Counted from the first letter of the stretch, positions 16,287 through 25,822 are shown. The stretch is 64,000 nt of DNA from JAXGMQ01 sp964613055 (GCA_964613055.1 CAZTGD010000006.1:1-64000); one strand, 5' to 3'. Program-made: numbers and translations. The notes: generated by a model not told the origin, from the sequence alone.

Positions 16287-16678
16287 AACGACTGGATGTT
16301 TCAACCAACAAGAGAGAGGAATTTATAGACATTACACACCTGATATCTTCAGCTTGTGCAGAATATGGGTGGAGCAGTGGTGTGCTAACCCTGTTCGTAC
16401 CCCATACCACCTGTGGTATCACCATAAACGAAAATGCAGACCCACATGTAAAAGAAGACATGAACTCTTATCTTTCGAAACTAATCCCTCAATCTCAATA
16501 TTTCAAACACGCTGAGGGGAACTCTGATTCACACATTAAAGCATCGCTTGTTGGTTCATCAGTTTCCCTGATAATAGAAGATGAGAATCCTAAACTCGGC
16601 ACATGGCAAGCTGTATACCTTGCTGAGTTTGATGGACCACGAAGGAGAAAAGTTTGGCTGAAATTTCAAATGGATTAG
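16283..16678 (+). CDS. yjbQ: YjbQ family protein (UPF0047)
   Basis: 131 residues of the YjbQ/UPF0047 family, small beta-barrel trimers. The conserved metal or substrate site is intact: PHTTCGITINENAD, HAEGNSDSHIKASLVG and the terminal GTWQAVYLAEFDGPRRR. Some members show weak thiamine-phosphate synthase activity; the true role is unresolved, and a metal-dependent hydrolase has been suggested. The ATG overlaps the previous stop by four bases, and its own 3' end overlaps the next gene by 25 bases. It lies in a run of tRNA-modification and protein-quality genes, which does not reveal its substrate. Confidence 0.88.
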   Translation: MKRLDVSTNKREEFIDITHLISSACAEYGWSSGVLTLFVPHTTCGITINENADPHVKEDMNSYLSKLIPQSQYFKHAEGNSDSHIKASLVGSSVSLIIEDENPKLGTWQAVYLAEFDGPRRRKVWLKFQMD

Positions 16679-17271
16679 TACTGGGCATCATTTCTGCCAC
16701 TCATCCTCAGTATGTTTTCCTAGCTGAAGACAACTCTATTCTTATTGAGAAAAAGCTTGTTAGAACAAGGATGACAGGGAACAGAATCATACCCAGCGTT
16801 CGGTCTTGCCTCGATGAGATAGGTTGCGGGATTCAATCAGTCGATACATTTCTCGCATTATCAGGACCAGGAAGCATGACCGGTATACGCGTTGGACTTG
16901 CTCCTGTCAGGGCTTGGGCATACACGAGCGGCAAAAGCGTTGTCACCCTTGATACACTTTCGGTTTTAGCGGAGGGATTTGAGAGACCAACACTAGCGCT
17001 TATGTCTGCCGGACAGGTCAATTGGTGGATTCAGGCATTTTCAGGTTCTATTTCAGATACACCACGACTTGTAGACAGAAGCAAGCTTTATGATTACGAC
17101 AAAGTTGATTGGAATTGGGTCACGCCAAGTAGAATTGAACCTAAACATGCAAAGAAGATAACTCAATCACCAACCCCTACACAGGTGCTTTCATCCATGA
17201 ACTCTGCGCCTGCAACAAACTGGGTGAAAGCTAGACCCAGATACCTTTTTGAGCTTTCAAAGAATGGATAA
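16654..17271 (+). CDS. tsaB: TsaB, threonylcarbamoyladenosine pathway scaffold
   Basis: 205 residues, slightly short for TsaB. The diagnostic segment is SVDTFLALSGPGSMTGIRVG, followed by KSVVTLDTLSVLAEG. TsaB has the ASKHA fold without the catalytic site and holds TsaD and TsaE together for t6A37 synthesis. The initial IDT of the family is changed (LVLGIISATHPQYVFLAEDN), and the C-terminus is divergent with PRYLFELSKNG replacing PLYLR. The start is TTG at 16654, supported by GAAGGAG eight bases upstream, inside the end of yjbQ. No ATG gives a complete N-terminus. tsaD follows 51 bases later. No tsaE is visible. Confidence 0.85.
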   Translation: MAEISNGLVLGIISATHPQYVFLAEDNSILIEKKLVRTRMTGNRIIPSVRSCLDEIGCGIQSVDTFLALSGPGSMTGIRVGLAPVRAWAYTSGKSVVTLDTLSVLAEGFERPTLALMSAGQVNWWIQAFSGSISDTPRLVDRSKLYDYDKVDWNWVTPSRIEPKHAKKITQSPTPTQVLSSMNSAPATNWVKARPRYLFELSKNG

Positions 17272-17322
17272 ACAATTGAATAATGTAATCAATATAATTC
17301 AAATAAGGATTACAGAACACCA

Positions 17323-18318
17323 ATGATTTCACTTGGTATTGAAACCTCTTGCGATGATACAGCTGTTGGTATAGTCGATGGTGTAGATATCATTGCGCAG
17401 GTCAAATCATCACAGGACAGGGTACACGCCGAGTGGGGTGGCATCGTTCCTGAACTAGCATCTCGTGCTCATCTGGAAAACATAATCCCAATAATAGATG
17501 TTGCCATGAAGGATGCGGGTTTAACAAAGGATGGGATTGATATCATCTCTTGTACCTATGGACCTGGATTGGTCGGCTCATTACTGGTTGGCATTGAGAC
17601 AGCCAAAGCTTTGAGTTATATCTGGAACAAACCACTGGTCGGGGTTAACCATCTGCGTGGGCATGTCGCTTCAGCGATGCTTGCCAATCCTGAGATGGAA
17701 CTACCATCGCTCGGATTACTCATCTCAGGCGGACACACTGAAATAATAATGTTCAATCCTGATTTCACACTCAAGCTCATATCGACAACGAGAGATGACT
17801 CTGTTGGTGAGAGTCTCGACAAGTTTGGAAGGGTGCTTGGTCTTTCATACCCAGCAGGACCTGAGCTGGACAGGATGTCTCTGATTGGTGATTCCTCAAA
17901 AGTAGAGTTACCCACGGTCAAACTCAAGGACAATAGTCTGGATTTCAGCTTCTCAGGTCTCAAAACAGCAGGTATCCGGGCAATACAGCGCTATCCAGAA
18001 TTACCTAAAAGAGACCTTTCAGCCTCATTTATGAAAGCTATTAGCAATCAATTGTTTGATAGATTGATGACAGCTACTGTTCGATACAAACCAGAATCCA
18101 TTTTCTCTGTTGGTGGGGTTTCAGCAAGCAGGTATATTAGATCGCGTATAAAGAGTTTCTGTGAAACTATGAATCTTCCATTGCATGTACCACCAACAGA
18201 ATTATGTACTGATAATGGTGCAATGATTGCGTATTGTGGTTTACTCTACTACCGATTCGGTATTAAATCAGGTCTTGGTCTTCAACCTATATCCAGACTC
18301 CCGCTTGATTCTGTCTGA
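17323..18318 (+). CDS. tsaD: tRNA threonylcarbamoyltransferase TsaD
   Basis: 331 residues of the Kae1/TsaD/Qri7 family, which transfers the threonylcarbamoyl group to A37 of ANN-decoding tRNAs. The family landmarks are intact: SLGIETSCDDTAVGIVDG, GGIVPELASRAHLENI, the metal-binding NHLRGHVASA (HxxxH at about 107-111), LLISGGHTEI, DKFGRVLGLSYPAGPELD and LDFSFSGLKTAGIR. PTELCTDNGAMIAYCGL near the C-terminus supplies the last metal ligand (Asp). It follows tsaB. The Shine-Dalgarno is weak (AAGGATTACAG). A TATAAT at 17293-17298 may give it its own transcript start, but no good -35 accompanies it. Confidence 0.93.
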   Translation: MISLGIETSCDDTAVGIVDGVDIIAQVKSSQDRVHAEWGGIVPELASRAHLENIIPIIDVAMKDAGLTKDGIDIISCTYGPGLVGSLLVGIETAKALSYIWNKPLVGVNHLRGHVASAMLANPEMELPSLGLLISGGHTEIIMFNPDFTLKLISTTRDDSVGESLDKFGRVLGLSYPAGPELDRMSLIGDSSKVELPTVKLKDNSLDFSFSGLKTAGIRAIQRYPELPKRDLSASFMKAISNQLFDRLMTATVRYKPESIFSVGGVSASRYIRSRIKSFCETMNLPLHVPPTELCTDNGAMIAYCGLLYYRFGIKSGLGLQPISRLPLDSV

Positions 18319-18334
18319 CCTCAATTACAATATG

Positions 18335-18362
18335 TTGACAAGTTAAATTGTAAGGTTAAACT
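18335..18362 (+). promoter_or_regulatory. Possible promoter of the two-component operon
   Basis: TTGACA (18335-18340), 16 bases, TAAACT (18357-18362). The response regulator starts 24 bases later behind CAGGAGG. Confidence 0.35.
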
Positions 18363-18385
18363 GTTGATAGTCAGGAGGCTCCGAT

Positions 18386-19141
18386 ATGGCCGAAAGAACA
18401 AAGAAAGAGAAGAAGAAGATACTGATAATCGAGGATGAGTACCGCATTGTTGAGTCTCTTAAATTCAACCTCGAGGGTGAGAATTACAGTGTATATCATG
18501 CATCACTTGGCAAGGAAGGTTTGGAGCTTTTCAAGAGACGAAAACCGGATTTAATTCTCTTAGACCTCATGCTCCCCGAGGGACAGAGTGGAATCGATAT
18601 ACTCAGGCGTATCAGGCAAGAAGATCCGAGTGTACCTGTGATAATTATAACTGCAAAGACAACTGAGATTGATGAAGTTGTTGGCATGGAGATGGAGGCT
18701 GATGATTACATTACCAAACCTTTCTCAATGGCAGTTCTGAAATCTCATATAAAGAGAAGACTCAAGGTAGCCGAGCAGAAAGGTGCCGCCGAAGAGAAGG
18801 AAGAAGAACGCAAGGAAATCACGAACGGCGATATCTATATGAACTATGCACAGCGTGAATGCAAAGTTCGAGGCAAACCGGTCAAGCTCGGGTATAAGGA
18901 ATTTGAGATCCTCTGGTATCTTGCATCCAACTCCAACCAAGTCTTCAAGCGTGAACAGATCATGGAAGAGGTTTGGAAAGTAGATCAACCACTGGATACA
19001 AAAACAGTTGATGTCCATATTAGGTGGATAAGGAAGAAGATCGAACCTAAGCCAGAGGCACCCAGATATATTGAAACGGTTAGGGGTGTGGGATACAAAT
19101 TCTCCTCATCGCATCAGAGCCCACAAAACGATAACAGTTGA
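18386..19141 (+). CDS. OmpR/PhoB-family response regulator
   Basis: 251 residues. Receiver domain residues about 11-128 with the acidic pair in ILIIEDEYRIV, phosphoacceptor Asp60 in DLILLDLMLPEG, threonine in VIIITAKTTE and lysine in DYITKPF. A short linker rich in E and K (AEQKGAAEEKEEERKE) leads to a winged-helix DNA-binding domain (about 150-243) with LGYKEFEILWYLASNSNQVF, KTVDVHIRWIRKKIE and ETVRGVGYKF. It is paired with the kinase that starts inside its stop codon. It is nearest to PhoB/PhoP-like regulators, but no phosphate or other target genes are adjacent, so I give no symbol. Confidence 0.92.
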   Translation: MAERTKKEKKKILIIEDEYRIVESLKFNLEGENYSVYHASLGKEGLELFKRRKPDLILLDLMLPEGQSGIDILRRIRQEDPSVPVIIITAKTTEIDEVVGMEMEADDYITKPFSMAVLKSHIKRRLKVAEQKGAAEEKEEERKEITNGDIYMNYAQRECKVRGKPVKLGYKEFEILWYLASNSNQVFKREQIMEEVWKVDQPLDTKTVDVHIRWIRKKIEPKPEAPRYIETVRGVGYKFSSSHQSPQNDNS

Positions 19142-20859
19142 GTTTTTGGGTCAGGCTCTTCCTGACCTTCACACTATGCCTGCTATTTACTCTCTTGTTA
19201 CTTGGGGCATACGTTTATTTTGCTATCTCCAGTAATATTGCAGAAAGACTTACCATTGATGCTTTTACGCTGAAAGCATGGGTGAAATACGATATAAGTA
19301 ACGGGTTAGCTGATTCAAGTCTTGCTGATTTAGAGATATACCTTACAGAAAAATATTCGAAAACCATCCCCATGTTTTTGGTAGACGAGGATGGTATCCT
19401 GTTCGAAACGAACAGACCTTCTGGTATTCATCCCATTAATGATTACCCCGAGCTTGAGGCTACCTGGAACGGGGAAGAGGATAATTCAATAAGGATGATA
19501 GATGGCAGGCTGTATGTTGTAGTCGCGAGTCCCATTATTCATGAAGATGATCATGTTGCCAGCCTCGTCATTAACTACCCTGCTGATGCACTAGTTAACC
19601 AGATCAGGGAATTGATTCAACTGATCATTGCAACATTCGTAACTGCTTTGATTATTGGGGCAATTGTTATTTATTTCACAACACGTTACCAAACAAAACC
19701 ATTACTCGAGCTCATTGATGATGCCAGAGCAATAAGCGCTGGTGATTTCGAACGTAAATTCACATTGTTGGGTAATGATGAGATATCTCAGTTGTCACGC
19801 GCTCTTCAAATTATGGTCACTAGACTCAAAGCGGCACTCACAGTCGCTCAAGAAGAAAAAAGTCGTTTTAATGCTATATTTACTCACATGATGGACGGGT
19901 TGATTGTTGCTGACATAGATGGAAGGCTCGTTCACGCAAACGCCTCTTTTTTGACAATGTTTGGGTTGTCGCTCCCAGAACTTATTGGATTTGATGTCCG
20001 GCAGTGTAACCTTCCAGTTCAGATGAAAGAGAGTATCCTGTCTGCGGAGGGTGAAACCGTTTTGACAATTGACAAACCCAGCAAAAGAGTGATTCGCGTC
20101 AGGACAACAGCCATCGAGGGGGAAAGGGAGCTCGTAGGATCGATTACAATCTGTGAGGACATTTCTCGAGAAAAGGAACTTGAGGCATCTGAGAGGGAGT
20201 TCACTCAGTACATTAGCCACGAGCTGAAAACACCGCTTACATCACTTTCAGCGGCAGTTGAAACCCTTCAATTGATACCAGATGATGACAAGAAGAACAA
20301 AAAACGTTTTCTTGCGATCCTACTCGACGACATTGGACGATTGAACAATCTCGTAACATCCATCATTGAGTTCCAAAAGAACAGGAATGTGGCTTTCGAA
20401 CTACAGCGGTTTGGAGCAGTTGACCTTGCAATCGAGATACAGGACAAGTACCTGGCGTACGCCTTCAAGAAAGGTGTGAACCTCGATATAAACATCCCAG
20501 ACGATGAGGTGAAGGTAGTAGCCAATAGGGACAGAATAGTTCAGGTAATGATGAATGTCACCGACAATGCCATCAGATTTACACCGAAGGGCGGTAGGAT
20601 AGTCATTGGAGTAAAACCTGGAGAAAACCGTGTTTTATTCTGGATCGAAGACAGCGGTATCGGCATTCCCAACAATTATATACCCAAACTCGGTGAACGA
20701 TTTATTAAGATACCCAGGAAGGAACACAAATATGACACACAGGTCGGATTGGGATTATCAATATGCATAGATATACTGAATCAACACGGGAGCAAGCTAG
20801 AAATTGAGTCGGAGGAGGGCAAGGGATCAAGATTCAGCTTCTATTTGAAAAAGGGGTAG
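19138..20859 (+). CDS. Membrane sensor histidine kinase (HAMP-PAS-HisKA-HATPase)
   Basis: 573 residues. Two membrane helices (about 6-30 and 160-183) enclose an extracytoplasmic sensor of about 130 residues. Then HAMP (about 183-235, PLLELIDDARAISAGDFER), a PAS domain (about 240-345, SRFNAIFTHMMDGLIVADID), HisKA with His361 in FTQYISHELKTPLTSL, and HATPase with VMMNVTDNAIRFTPKGG (N box), EDSGIGIP (G1) and VGLGLSICIDIL (G2). The layout is that of PhoR/WalK-type kinases. The start is TTG overlapping the regulator stop (TTGA), so translation is coupled. There is no ribosome binding site and no usable ATG before the first helix. Signal unknown. Confidence 0.9.
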   Translation: MSFWVRLFLTFTLCLLFTLLLLGAYVYFAISSNIAERLTIDAFTLKAWVKYDISNGLADSSLADLEIYLTEKYSKTIPMFLVDEDGILFETNRPSGIHPINDYPELEATWNGEEDNSIRMIDGRLYVVVASPIIHEDDHVASLVINYPADALVNQIRELIQLIIATFVTALIIGAIVIYFTTRYQTKPLLELIDDARAISAGDFERKFTLLGNDEISQLSRALQIMVTRLKAALTVAQEEKSRFNAIFTHMMDGLIVADIDGRLVHANASFLTMFGLSLPELIGFDVRQCNLPVQMKESILSAEGETVLTIDKPSKRVIRVRTTAIEGERELVGSITICEDISREKELEASEREFTQYISHELKTPLTSLSAAVETLQLIPDDDKKNKKRFLAILLDDIGRLNNLVTSIIEFQKNRNVAFELQRFGAVDLAIEIQDKYLAYAFKKGVNLDINIPDDEVKVVANRDRIVQVMMNVTDNAIRFTPKGGRIVIGVKPGENRVLFWIEDSGIGIPNNYIPKLGERFIKIPRKEHKYDTQVGLGLSICIDILNQHGSKLEIESEEGKGSRFSFYLKKG

Positions 20860-20870
20860 AAAGCGTCTAT

Positions 20871-22199
20871 CTAATCAACAGAGCCTGCCCATACGGCAAC
20901 CAGCTCATCTTCTTGAAGTCTAAAACAGACAGACAGATTTGAATCACCTGGGAATCTCAACTCGAATCGATTACTGCCGGCTGGCAACCATGTTCCAATA
21001 ATTGCTGTAAAATCTCCATTGGCAACTTCCGGGTTACTTGCAAACCCAAGTTCCCTTGTCCATGTGTACGTATTACATACTAAATCTCTGTACTCAAGAT
21101 TTATCCCAAACACATCATCATATTGTACTACTGACAAATTTTTCGGGAATACATCTATATTGTGTTGTGAGAGAATCTTGTTGTCTGAAAGGTCAATTAC
21201 TACGAGCTTGTAACCAGTTGAAGAACATATAACCGTTGCAATCGTTTGTTCATCAATAAAGTCAATTGGACTCGCTTCACCATCAACGTGATTGAAAGCG
21301 CCCAAAGCCCACTTACCTTCCCATATTGGTTTTACAGAGTCACCGTCCAGCTCAACAACCTTTTGCCTACCTTCAGTTGTTATGTAATTCCAAATTGTGG
21401 TTTTGTCTGTTTTTCGACCATGAAAGGCTACATTTCCTTTGTATGTAGATACTACTTTATTATCGTTTATAAGCTGACAACTGCCTTCTTGAAAGGTGGT
21501 CAGTGAAATGTCATCATCAAACTCTCTAGCTCTTGGATAACTCCAGAAGGGTCTCGAATCCATCCATTCCACTTCTTCAAGTTTTAACATAGCGTCAGTT
21601 AATGAGCCAAGGGAACAGACACCATAATCCCCATTATCAGAGCATACTGCGAGTCCAACTATGTCTACAAAGTTTGTATTCTCGTTAAAGCCTGCCAAAG
21701 GCATTATCTTTGTCCAATCTCCCGTTATAGGAGTCTCTTCCAGGTCAAATGTATGTGTTTCACCAGTGACAATGGAGGAGATCAAGCAAGTTGCATCAGA
21801 CGCTTCTGGAACTGTTCGGATTCGGAATCCTTCATTGGTGAGAATGGGCTTGTGTTCAGCATCCACCTCTCTCTCGGTATCAAGCTTAATCGTGTATCTG
21901 TTGTCATCGCCCTTCATAACATCGACGAATACTCTTTTTGGAAGATAACCCACATGCGATACTTCAACATCTATTACACCTGGTTCTACTATGAGCTCAT
22001 TAATAGGTGCGATATGAGTTGAGTCTTTGATAGAGACAGTGGCATTGTCTGGAACTGTAAAGATGGTTAATGTAGTTTCAGACTCACACGCAACAAGTAG
22101 AACACAAGCCACCAACGAGAGTGCCAACCACCATCTCTTAAACAGCGTACCCTTTAGATAGTTAGATAATTTACCGGAAAATACAGAAAGATGTGACAT
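20871..22199 (-). CDS. Lipoprotein with PEGA domain
   Basis: About 442 residues from the ATG at 22199. The long basic n-region, hydrophobic stretch WWLALSLVACVLLVAC and lipobox LVAC put the lipidated cysteine at residue 38. Right after it is a PEGA domain (about 41-110: LTIFTVPDNATVSIKDS, VEPGVIDVEVSHVGYLPK), a small beta fold common in surface proteins. The remainder is strand-rich without a motif I know and resembles the propeller-like proteins at 432 and 46434. The ATG overlaps the stop of the upstream lipoprotein (22199) and has AAGGTGG ahead. A longer GTG start at 22217 is less likely. It is the last gene of the lipoprotein run and converges on the kinase gene with 11 bases between stops. 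Confidence 0.75.
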   Translation of the reverse strand: MSHLSVFSGKLSNYLKGTLFKRWWLALSLVACVLLVACESETTLTIFTVPDNATVSIKDSTHIAPINELIVEPGVIDVEVSHVGYLPKRVFVDVMKGDDNRYTIKLDTEREVDAEHKPILTNEGFRIRTVPEASDATCLISSIVTGETHTFDLEETPITGDWTKIMPLAGFNENTNFVDIVGLAVCSDNGDYGVCSLGSLTDAMLKLEEVEWMDSRPFWSYPRAREFDDDISLTTFQEGSCQLINDNKVVSTYKGNVAFHGRKTDKTTIWNYITTEGRQKVVELDGDSVKPIWEGKWALGAFNHVDGEASPIDFIDEQTIATVICSSTGYKLVVIDLSDNKILSQHNIDVFPKNLSVVQYDDVFGINLEYRDLVCNTYTWTRELGFASNPEVANGDFTAIIGTWLPAGSNRFELRFPGDSNLSVCFRLQEDELVAVWAGSVD

Positions 22200-23626
22200 C
22201 AATCCACCTTGAACCACTCGATGAATTTCTGATACTCCATTTCGTATCTGCCATCTTCATTCATCAACTTTATATTGAAGAAGTTGGTTTCACCTATGTA
22301 TATCGTGACTATCTGGTTTGTCTGCTCTTCGTTGATTTCAAACTGAACAGCATCCTTGTCACCAAGCTTAACATGCTTCATCTCTCCAACATTCATACCA
22401 GGATCTTCCTGATAGAAAGAGTACATGATTTCGTTATCTATACCGGAATATGTTGAAGCATCCTGGACGTCTATAGAAATGAATGAACTGTTAGAATTAC
22501 CTGGGGGAAGAACAAAGGATTGAAGGTTTGAGACTTCATCAAACGACCACCCTGCAGGAAGTGTTGCAACATATGTATCGGTTACTGCCTTCTCACCCTT
22601 TGGAACGGACTGATTCCCGTTTGTTTTATCCGGGTTGGAGTCCTGGTTCGAATCGTTTGCATTATCTCGATCTTCTCTGGCAATCTGACCAGGGTCCTTG
22701 TCCATAAAATAGGTGAATGAATGGATTATCTCGTTCATTACATCATCTTCAACGGAATTGTGTACTGACAATACGAGCACCTTGCCCTTGAGTGGCATGT
22801 AGTATGATGAGTATCCATCAGCATCATCAGATCTAATCGAGGTATGTGTAAACACCTTCATTTCAGCAGAGGCTTTGTATTCATCAGAGCAATTCTCATC
22901 AAGCCACGATACAATTGAAGAGGGGGCTGATGGATTGGCAGATGGATAAGGGTAATCGGTTACTGTAAGGGCTGGTACGCCATCAAAATCGATAAACTCG
23001 ATCAAGTTGTCTGTCTTTTCTATCTCCCAATCACTGTTATAGTTCATAAACCAAAACTCGTTATCAAATATATCAAACTGTTGATTGTCCTGCCGTTGGG
23101 CGACATCTTCATATTTCCATTCTGTGATGATTGGCTTGAATGTTCCACATGAAGCTTTTGCCTCCGCAAATTCACGGGCTTTATATTTGCCTGGGGAAAC
23201 CTGCATTACATATACTGCACCGGTGATCGGGACAAAAACTATAAGCCCCTTGCCGTTGTCATTTCTCGTCTCTATCCATCTCGATGGAATCGTCTCTTCG
23301 GCTTCTTCAGCTTTCAAAGGCAGAGATTCAAGTTTATCTGATATTACACTTTGATCACCTGTCATCATTTCAACAAGGGAAGAGGAGATTGAATTAATAT
23401 AACGGAAACTAGAGTTCTTGTCTTCAACAACCCCATACTGAAGCATCATTCCACTGCTAACAATCCTTACTGCAGATTCCTCCTTATCAAGATCCCATTC
23501 TGATGGGTAATCAAACGAAAACAGATCACCATTATAACTCTTTGAAAGATTGATTTCCTTCGATGTACAGGAGGAAATCAAAATCATCACTAGCATCACG
23601 GCAATGACCTTGAAAATGTTTCTCAT
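22199..23626 (-). CDS. Lipoprotein with three PsbP/DcrB-like modules
   Basis: 475 residues, lipobox ISSC with Cys20. Three copies of one module can be read. The first starts near residue 28 (SKSYNGDLFSFDYPSEWDL), the second near 195 (DIFDNEFWFMNYNSDWEIEK) and the third near 350 (DTYVATLPAGWSFDEVSN). The module begins with an aromatic-rich strand, then Y/LP-x-x-W, and has the PsbP/DcrB pattern; it ends with strands that handle size-variable loops. An N/D-rich linker (about 315-345) lies before the third copy. Ligand unknown. Start: ATG with GAAGGAGAGAG upstream. It is the largest member of the family described in the findings. Confidence 0.75.
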   Translation of the reverse strand: MRNIFKVIAVMLVMILISSCTSKEINLSKSYNGDLFSFDYPSEWDLDKEESAVRIVSSGMMLQYGVVEDKNSSFRYINSISSSLVEMMTGDQSVISDKLESLPLKAEEAEETIPSRWIETRNDNGKGLIVFVPITGAVYVMQVSPGKYKAREFAEAKASCGTFKPIITEWKYEDVAQRQDNQQFDIFDNEFWFMNYNSDWEIEKTDNLIEFIDFDGVPALTVTDYPYPSANPSAPSSIVSWLDENCSDEYKASAEMKVFTHTSIRSDDADGYSSYYMPLKGKVLVLSVHNSVEDDVMNEIIHSFTYFMDKDPGQIAREDRDNANDSNQDSNPDKTNGNQSVPKGEKAVTDTYVATLPAGWSFDEVSNLQSFVLPPGNSNSSFISIDVQDASTYSGIDNEIMYSFYQEDPGMNVGEMKHVKLGDKDAVQFEINEEQTNQIVTIYIGETNFFNIKLMNEDGRYEMEYQKFIEWFKVD

Positions 23627-23668
23627 AATCTCTCTCCTTCGTTTATAATGTTAACAGGATTTAAATTT

Positions 23669-24172
23669 TTATTCAAGGTTGGGTTTTTCAATATATTTGA
23701 CTGAAGAAAGAACAATCCTCGCTCCTTCACTGAGTTTGTTGTTAAAATTCCCATAGGTAAACACGTATGCATCATCATCAAATGTGATAATATAGGAATG
23801 TGTTATTATGTTTTGTGTTATTGTTATCTTAGCGTATTTATTCTCACCGAATTGAACTTCTTCTGGTTGAGAGATATTATCCAATTCATCCTGTACTTTT
23901 TTAGCAAAGTCCATGGATGGTAATTGAATATCTTCGATGAGTTGAACATCGATCACAAACGTATCTCCTGAGGTTCTGTTCGATTCAAGCGTTAAGGACT
24001 CCCCTTCCCCACTACTTACAACCCAATCCGCAGGTCTGTTGAACACGATGTTTTCAAAGACCTGCTCGGCTGTTTCAATCTCGCTTGTAAAGAAGTTATT
24101 TTCGCCACCACATGAAATAAAACAGGATATAACTATTAAGAAGAAAATAAGAGCAGTCGAGACTCTTCTCAT
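23669..24172 (-). CDS. Small lipoprotein, single PsbP/DcrB-like module
   Basis: 167 residues. The hydrophobic n-region is followed by two possible lipobox cysteines, Cys17 (VISC) and Cys21 (FISCGG); the second, followed by GG, looks like its paralogs. One module: VFENIVFNRPADWVVSSGEG to the end (GARIVLSSVKYI, the family's closing motif). It is coupled to the upstream lipoprotein by an ATGA overlap at 24169-24172. No function is known. Confidence 0.7.
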   Translation of the reverse strand: MRRVSTALIFFLIVISCFISCGGENNFFTSEIETAEQVFENIVFNRPADWVVSSGEGESLTLESNRTSGDTFVIDVQLIEDIQLPSMDFAKKVQDELDNISQPEEVQFGENKYAKITITQNIITHSYIITFDDDAYVFTYGNFNNKLSEGARIVLSSVKYIEKPNLE

Positions 24173-24735
24173 CTAAGCACCTTTATTGAATCTAGTAGGG
24201 AATCTAGCTCTTGGGTATTCTCCGGTACACCAGTGACACTAATTAAAACTATATTCCCGTCTTCAGTGTTTGTTACATATTGCCACAGTTGTGTTTGTGA
24301 GTCAGAACCAGAAATAGTTGCAATAAGCTCTTGAAACACAACATTGCTTGGATTTGGATCACGTGTATTCAGTTGTTGTGGGTTTGATGCACCTCGAGCG
24401 GTAGTGTCAATATATTGCTTGGCATTCATTATACCGCCAGTGTCGATAAACTGTATTGTTACACCTGATATCCCACTATCTTCATTCATCAGAGACATTG
24501 AAATATTAGATTCGTTTCGATTAACAATCGACCAACCATCTGGCATAACAAACTCAATGAAGGAATTACTGATCTTGTTTGCATCTTTATCATAGGAGTT
24601 TTGTCCCAATGAAATCGTTTTCTCATCAGTGACATCGATATCTGCTCTTTCAGTCTTCTCTGTTGTGCATGAGGTGATAAACACTGACAAAACGAGCATC
24701 AGGCAAACCATCAATGTTATTGGCTTGTTATTCAT
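24169..24735 (-). CDS. Small lipoprotein, single PsbP/DcrB-like module
   Basis: 188 residues with lipobox ITSC, Cys23. The module begins at about residue 55 (SNSFIEFVMPDGWSIVNRNE), the same strand-P-x-G-W pattern as the neighbours, and ends with LDSLLDSIKVLR. It is preceded by a polar linker. It lies seven bases downstream of the previous gene (stop at 24743) and overlaps the next one by four bases, so three lipoproteins are translated in a row. Function unknown; the family resemblance is by motif only. Confidence 0.7.
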   Translation of the reverse strand: MNNKPITLMVCLMLVLSVFITSCTTEKTERADIDVTDEKTISLGQNSYDKDANKISNSFIEFVMPDGWSIVNRNESNISMSLMNEDSGISGVTIQFIDTGGIMNAKQYIDTTARGASNPQQLNTRDPNPSNVVFQELIATISGSDSQTQLWQYVTNTEDGNIVLISVTGVPENTQELDSLLDSIKVLR

Positions 24736-24742
24736 ATATACC

Positions 24743-25756
24743 TCACTTCATCTCGATAGTTTTTAATACATACATTGCATCATCGGGGATTCTATTCGAC
24801 CAGCTAAAAACTGAAATCATTAAAGGTTCTAAGTCATCTCTTTCTGCAACCAGATGAAACTCAGAATAGCTATCGCTTTTAGATTCAATAAGACGGTACT
24901 TGATATTTCCAAGCTCCATTGAAGTAATTGAGCTGTTGAGTTGATCTGCTATGCCTTGAGCATATTCTTCAACCTTCATATCATCACCAAGGTTAACATA
25001 CTGAATTGAAAGGGAGATCAGATCACTGTTCACGCCCTCTTTCGGTTCAAGAATCGTCAATCTGTCATCATCAGATGTCAGCTCAAGAAAGGGTGATATT
25101 TCAAAATCAATATATTTATTTGAGTAAAGCTCTGTTTTATCGTCTTGATTCGAGTCTGTGAAATTTCCGTTGCTGTTATCTTGATCTTCTCCATTACTAT
25201 TGTCGACATCCCCATCATTGCTATCCGATGTGTTATTGTCATCCTTATCGAAATAATCTGGGTCGGTCAGTCTGAAAGACTTCACAATGTCAACAGCTTT
25301 ATCAAAGTCACCTTTAGTATTTGGAAGGGGATCTGTGAAAACAGTAATAATACGTTCTTCCACTGGAACGAATAATGCCACAGCCATTTTTTTATCAGTA
25401 TTCCCGGTTATCAACACCCCTATGGTATCCTTTTCCTCTATCGTTTCTCTTTCCATGTTTACAAGTTCGGACTCGACTGCACTGAGTGCTTCTTCAATTG
25501 TGTCAATATCTCCTATCAATGCTCCCTGATGATCTTTGACCTCTACTATAACAGAGAAAGGATTTCCACTGATTTCCAAAACATCTTCCATCCATCTCCC
25601 CTGAAACCCTTCTGGGCAGTTGATGGCGTAGTAGGGTCCCAGAAGCACATTGCCGCTATCTTTCTCTACTGGACCTCCGCATGAAACGGTGGCAGGCATC
25701 ATGAGGACAACAAACAAAATTACCAAGAAAATCCTGGAGAAAAGCATTTGCCGCAT
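24743..25756 (-). CDS. Lipoprotein with two PsbP/DcrB-like modules
   Basis: About 337 residues. The start at ATG 25756 is preferred over 25777 because of AAAGGAAATGATT upstream and because the signal peptide then has normal length. The lipobox ends at Cys26 (TVSCGG). First module about 35-165 (YYAINCPEGFQGRW, ending VDIVKSFRLTDPDYFDKD). A low-complexity N/D/S linker (DDNNTSDSNDGDVDNSNGED) follows. Second module about 215-337 (NKYIDFEISPFLELTSDDD, ending MYVLKTIEMK). It has its own promoter at 25786-25794 after the hairpin at 25823-25854, so it opens the downstream transcript of five lipoprotein genes. Confidence 0.72.
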   Translation of the reverse strand: MRQMLFSRIFLVILFVVLMMPATVSCGGPVEKDSGNVLLGPYYAINCPEGFQGRWMEDVLEISGNPFSVIVEVKDHQGALIGDIDTIEEALSAVESELVNMERETIEEKDTIGVLITGNTDKKMAVALFVPVEERIITVFTDPLPNTKGDFDKAVDIVKSFRLTDPDYFDKDDNNTSDSNDGDVDNSNGEDQDNSNGNFTDSNQDDKTELYSNKYIDFEISPFLELTSDDDRLTILEPKEGVNSDLISLSIQYVNLGDDMKVEEYAQGIADQLNSSITSMELGNIKYRLIESKSDSYSEFHLVAERDDLEPLMISVFSWSNRIPDDAMYVLKTIEMK

Positions 25757-25785
25757 AATCATTTCCTTTCTTCTCATCTGTCATC

Positions 25786-25794
25786 ATTATAGCA
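25786..25794 (-). promoter_or_regulatory. Extended -10 promoter inside the lipoprotein run
   Basis: On the minus strand TGC-TATAAT (25786-25794), an extended -10 element; the -35 region is poor. It places transcript start near 25779, just ahead of the lipoprotein whose ATG is at 25756. Confidence 0.4.
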
Positions 25795-25822
25795 AGCAGT
25801 GTGTATCAGTTCCAGAATAGCA

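Noticed and set aside
22199..22217. GTG start of the PEGA lipoprotein
   Set aside because: The ATG at 22199 has a ribosome binding site and couples to the preceding stop; the GTG adds six residues inside the previous gene.
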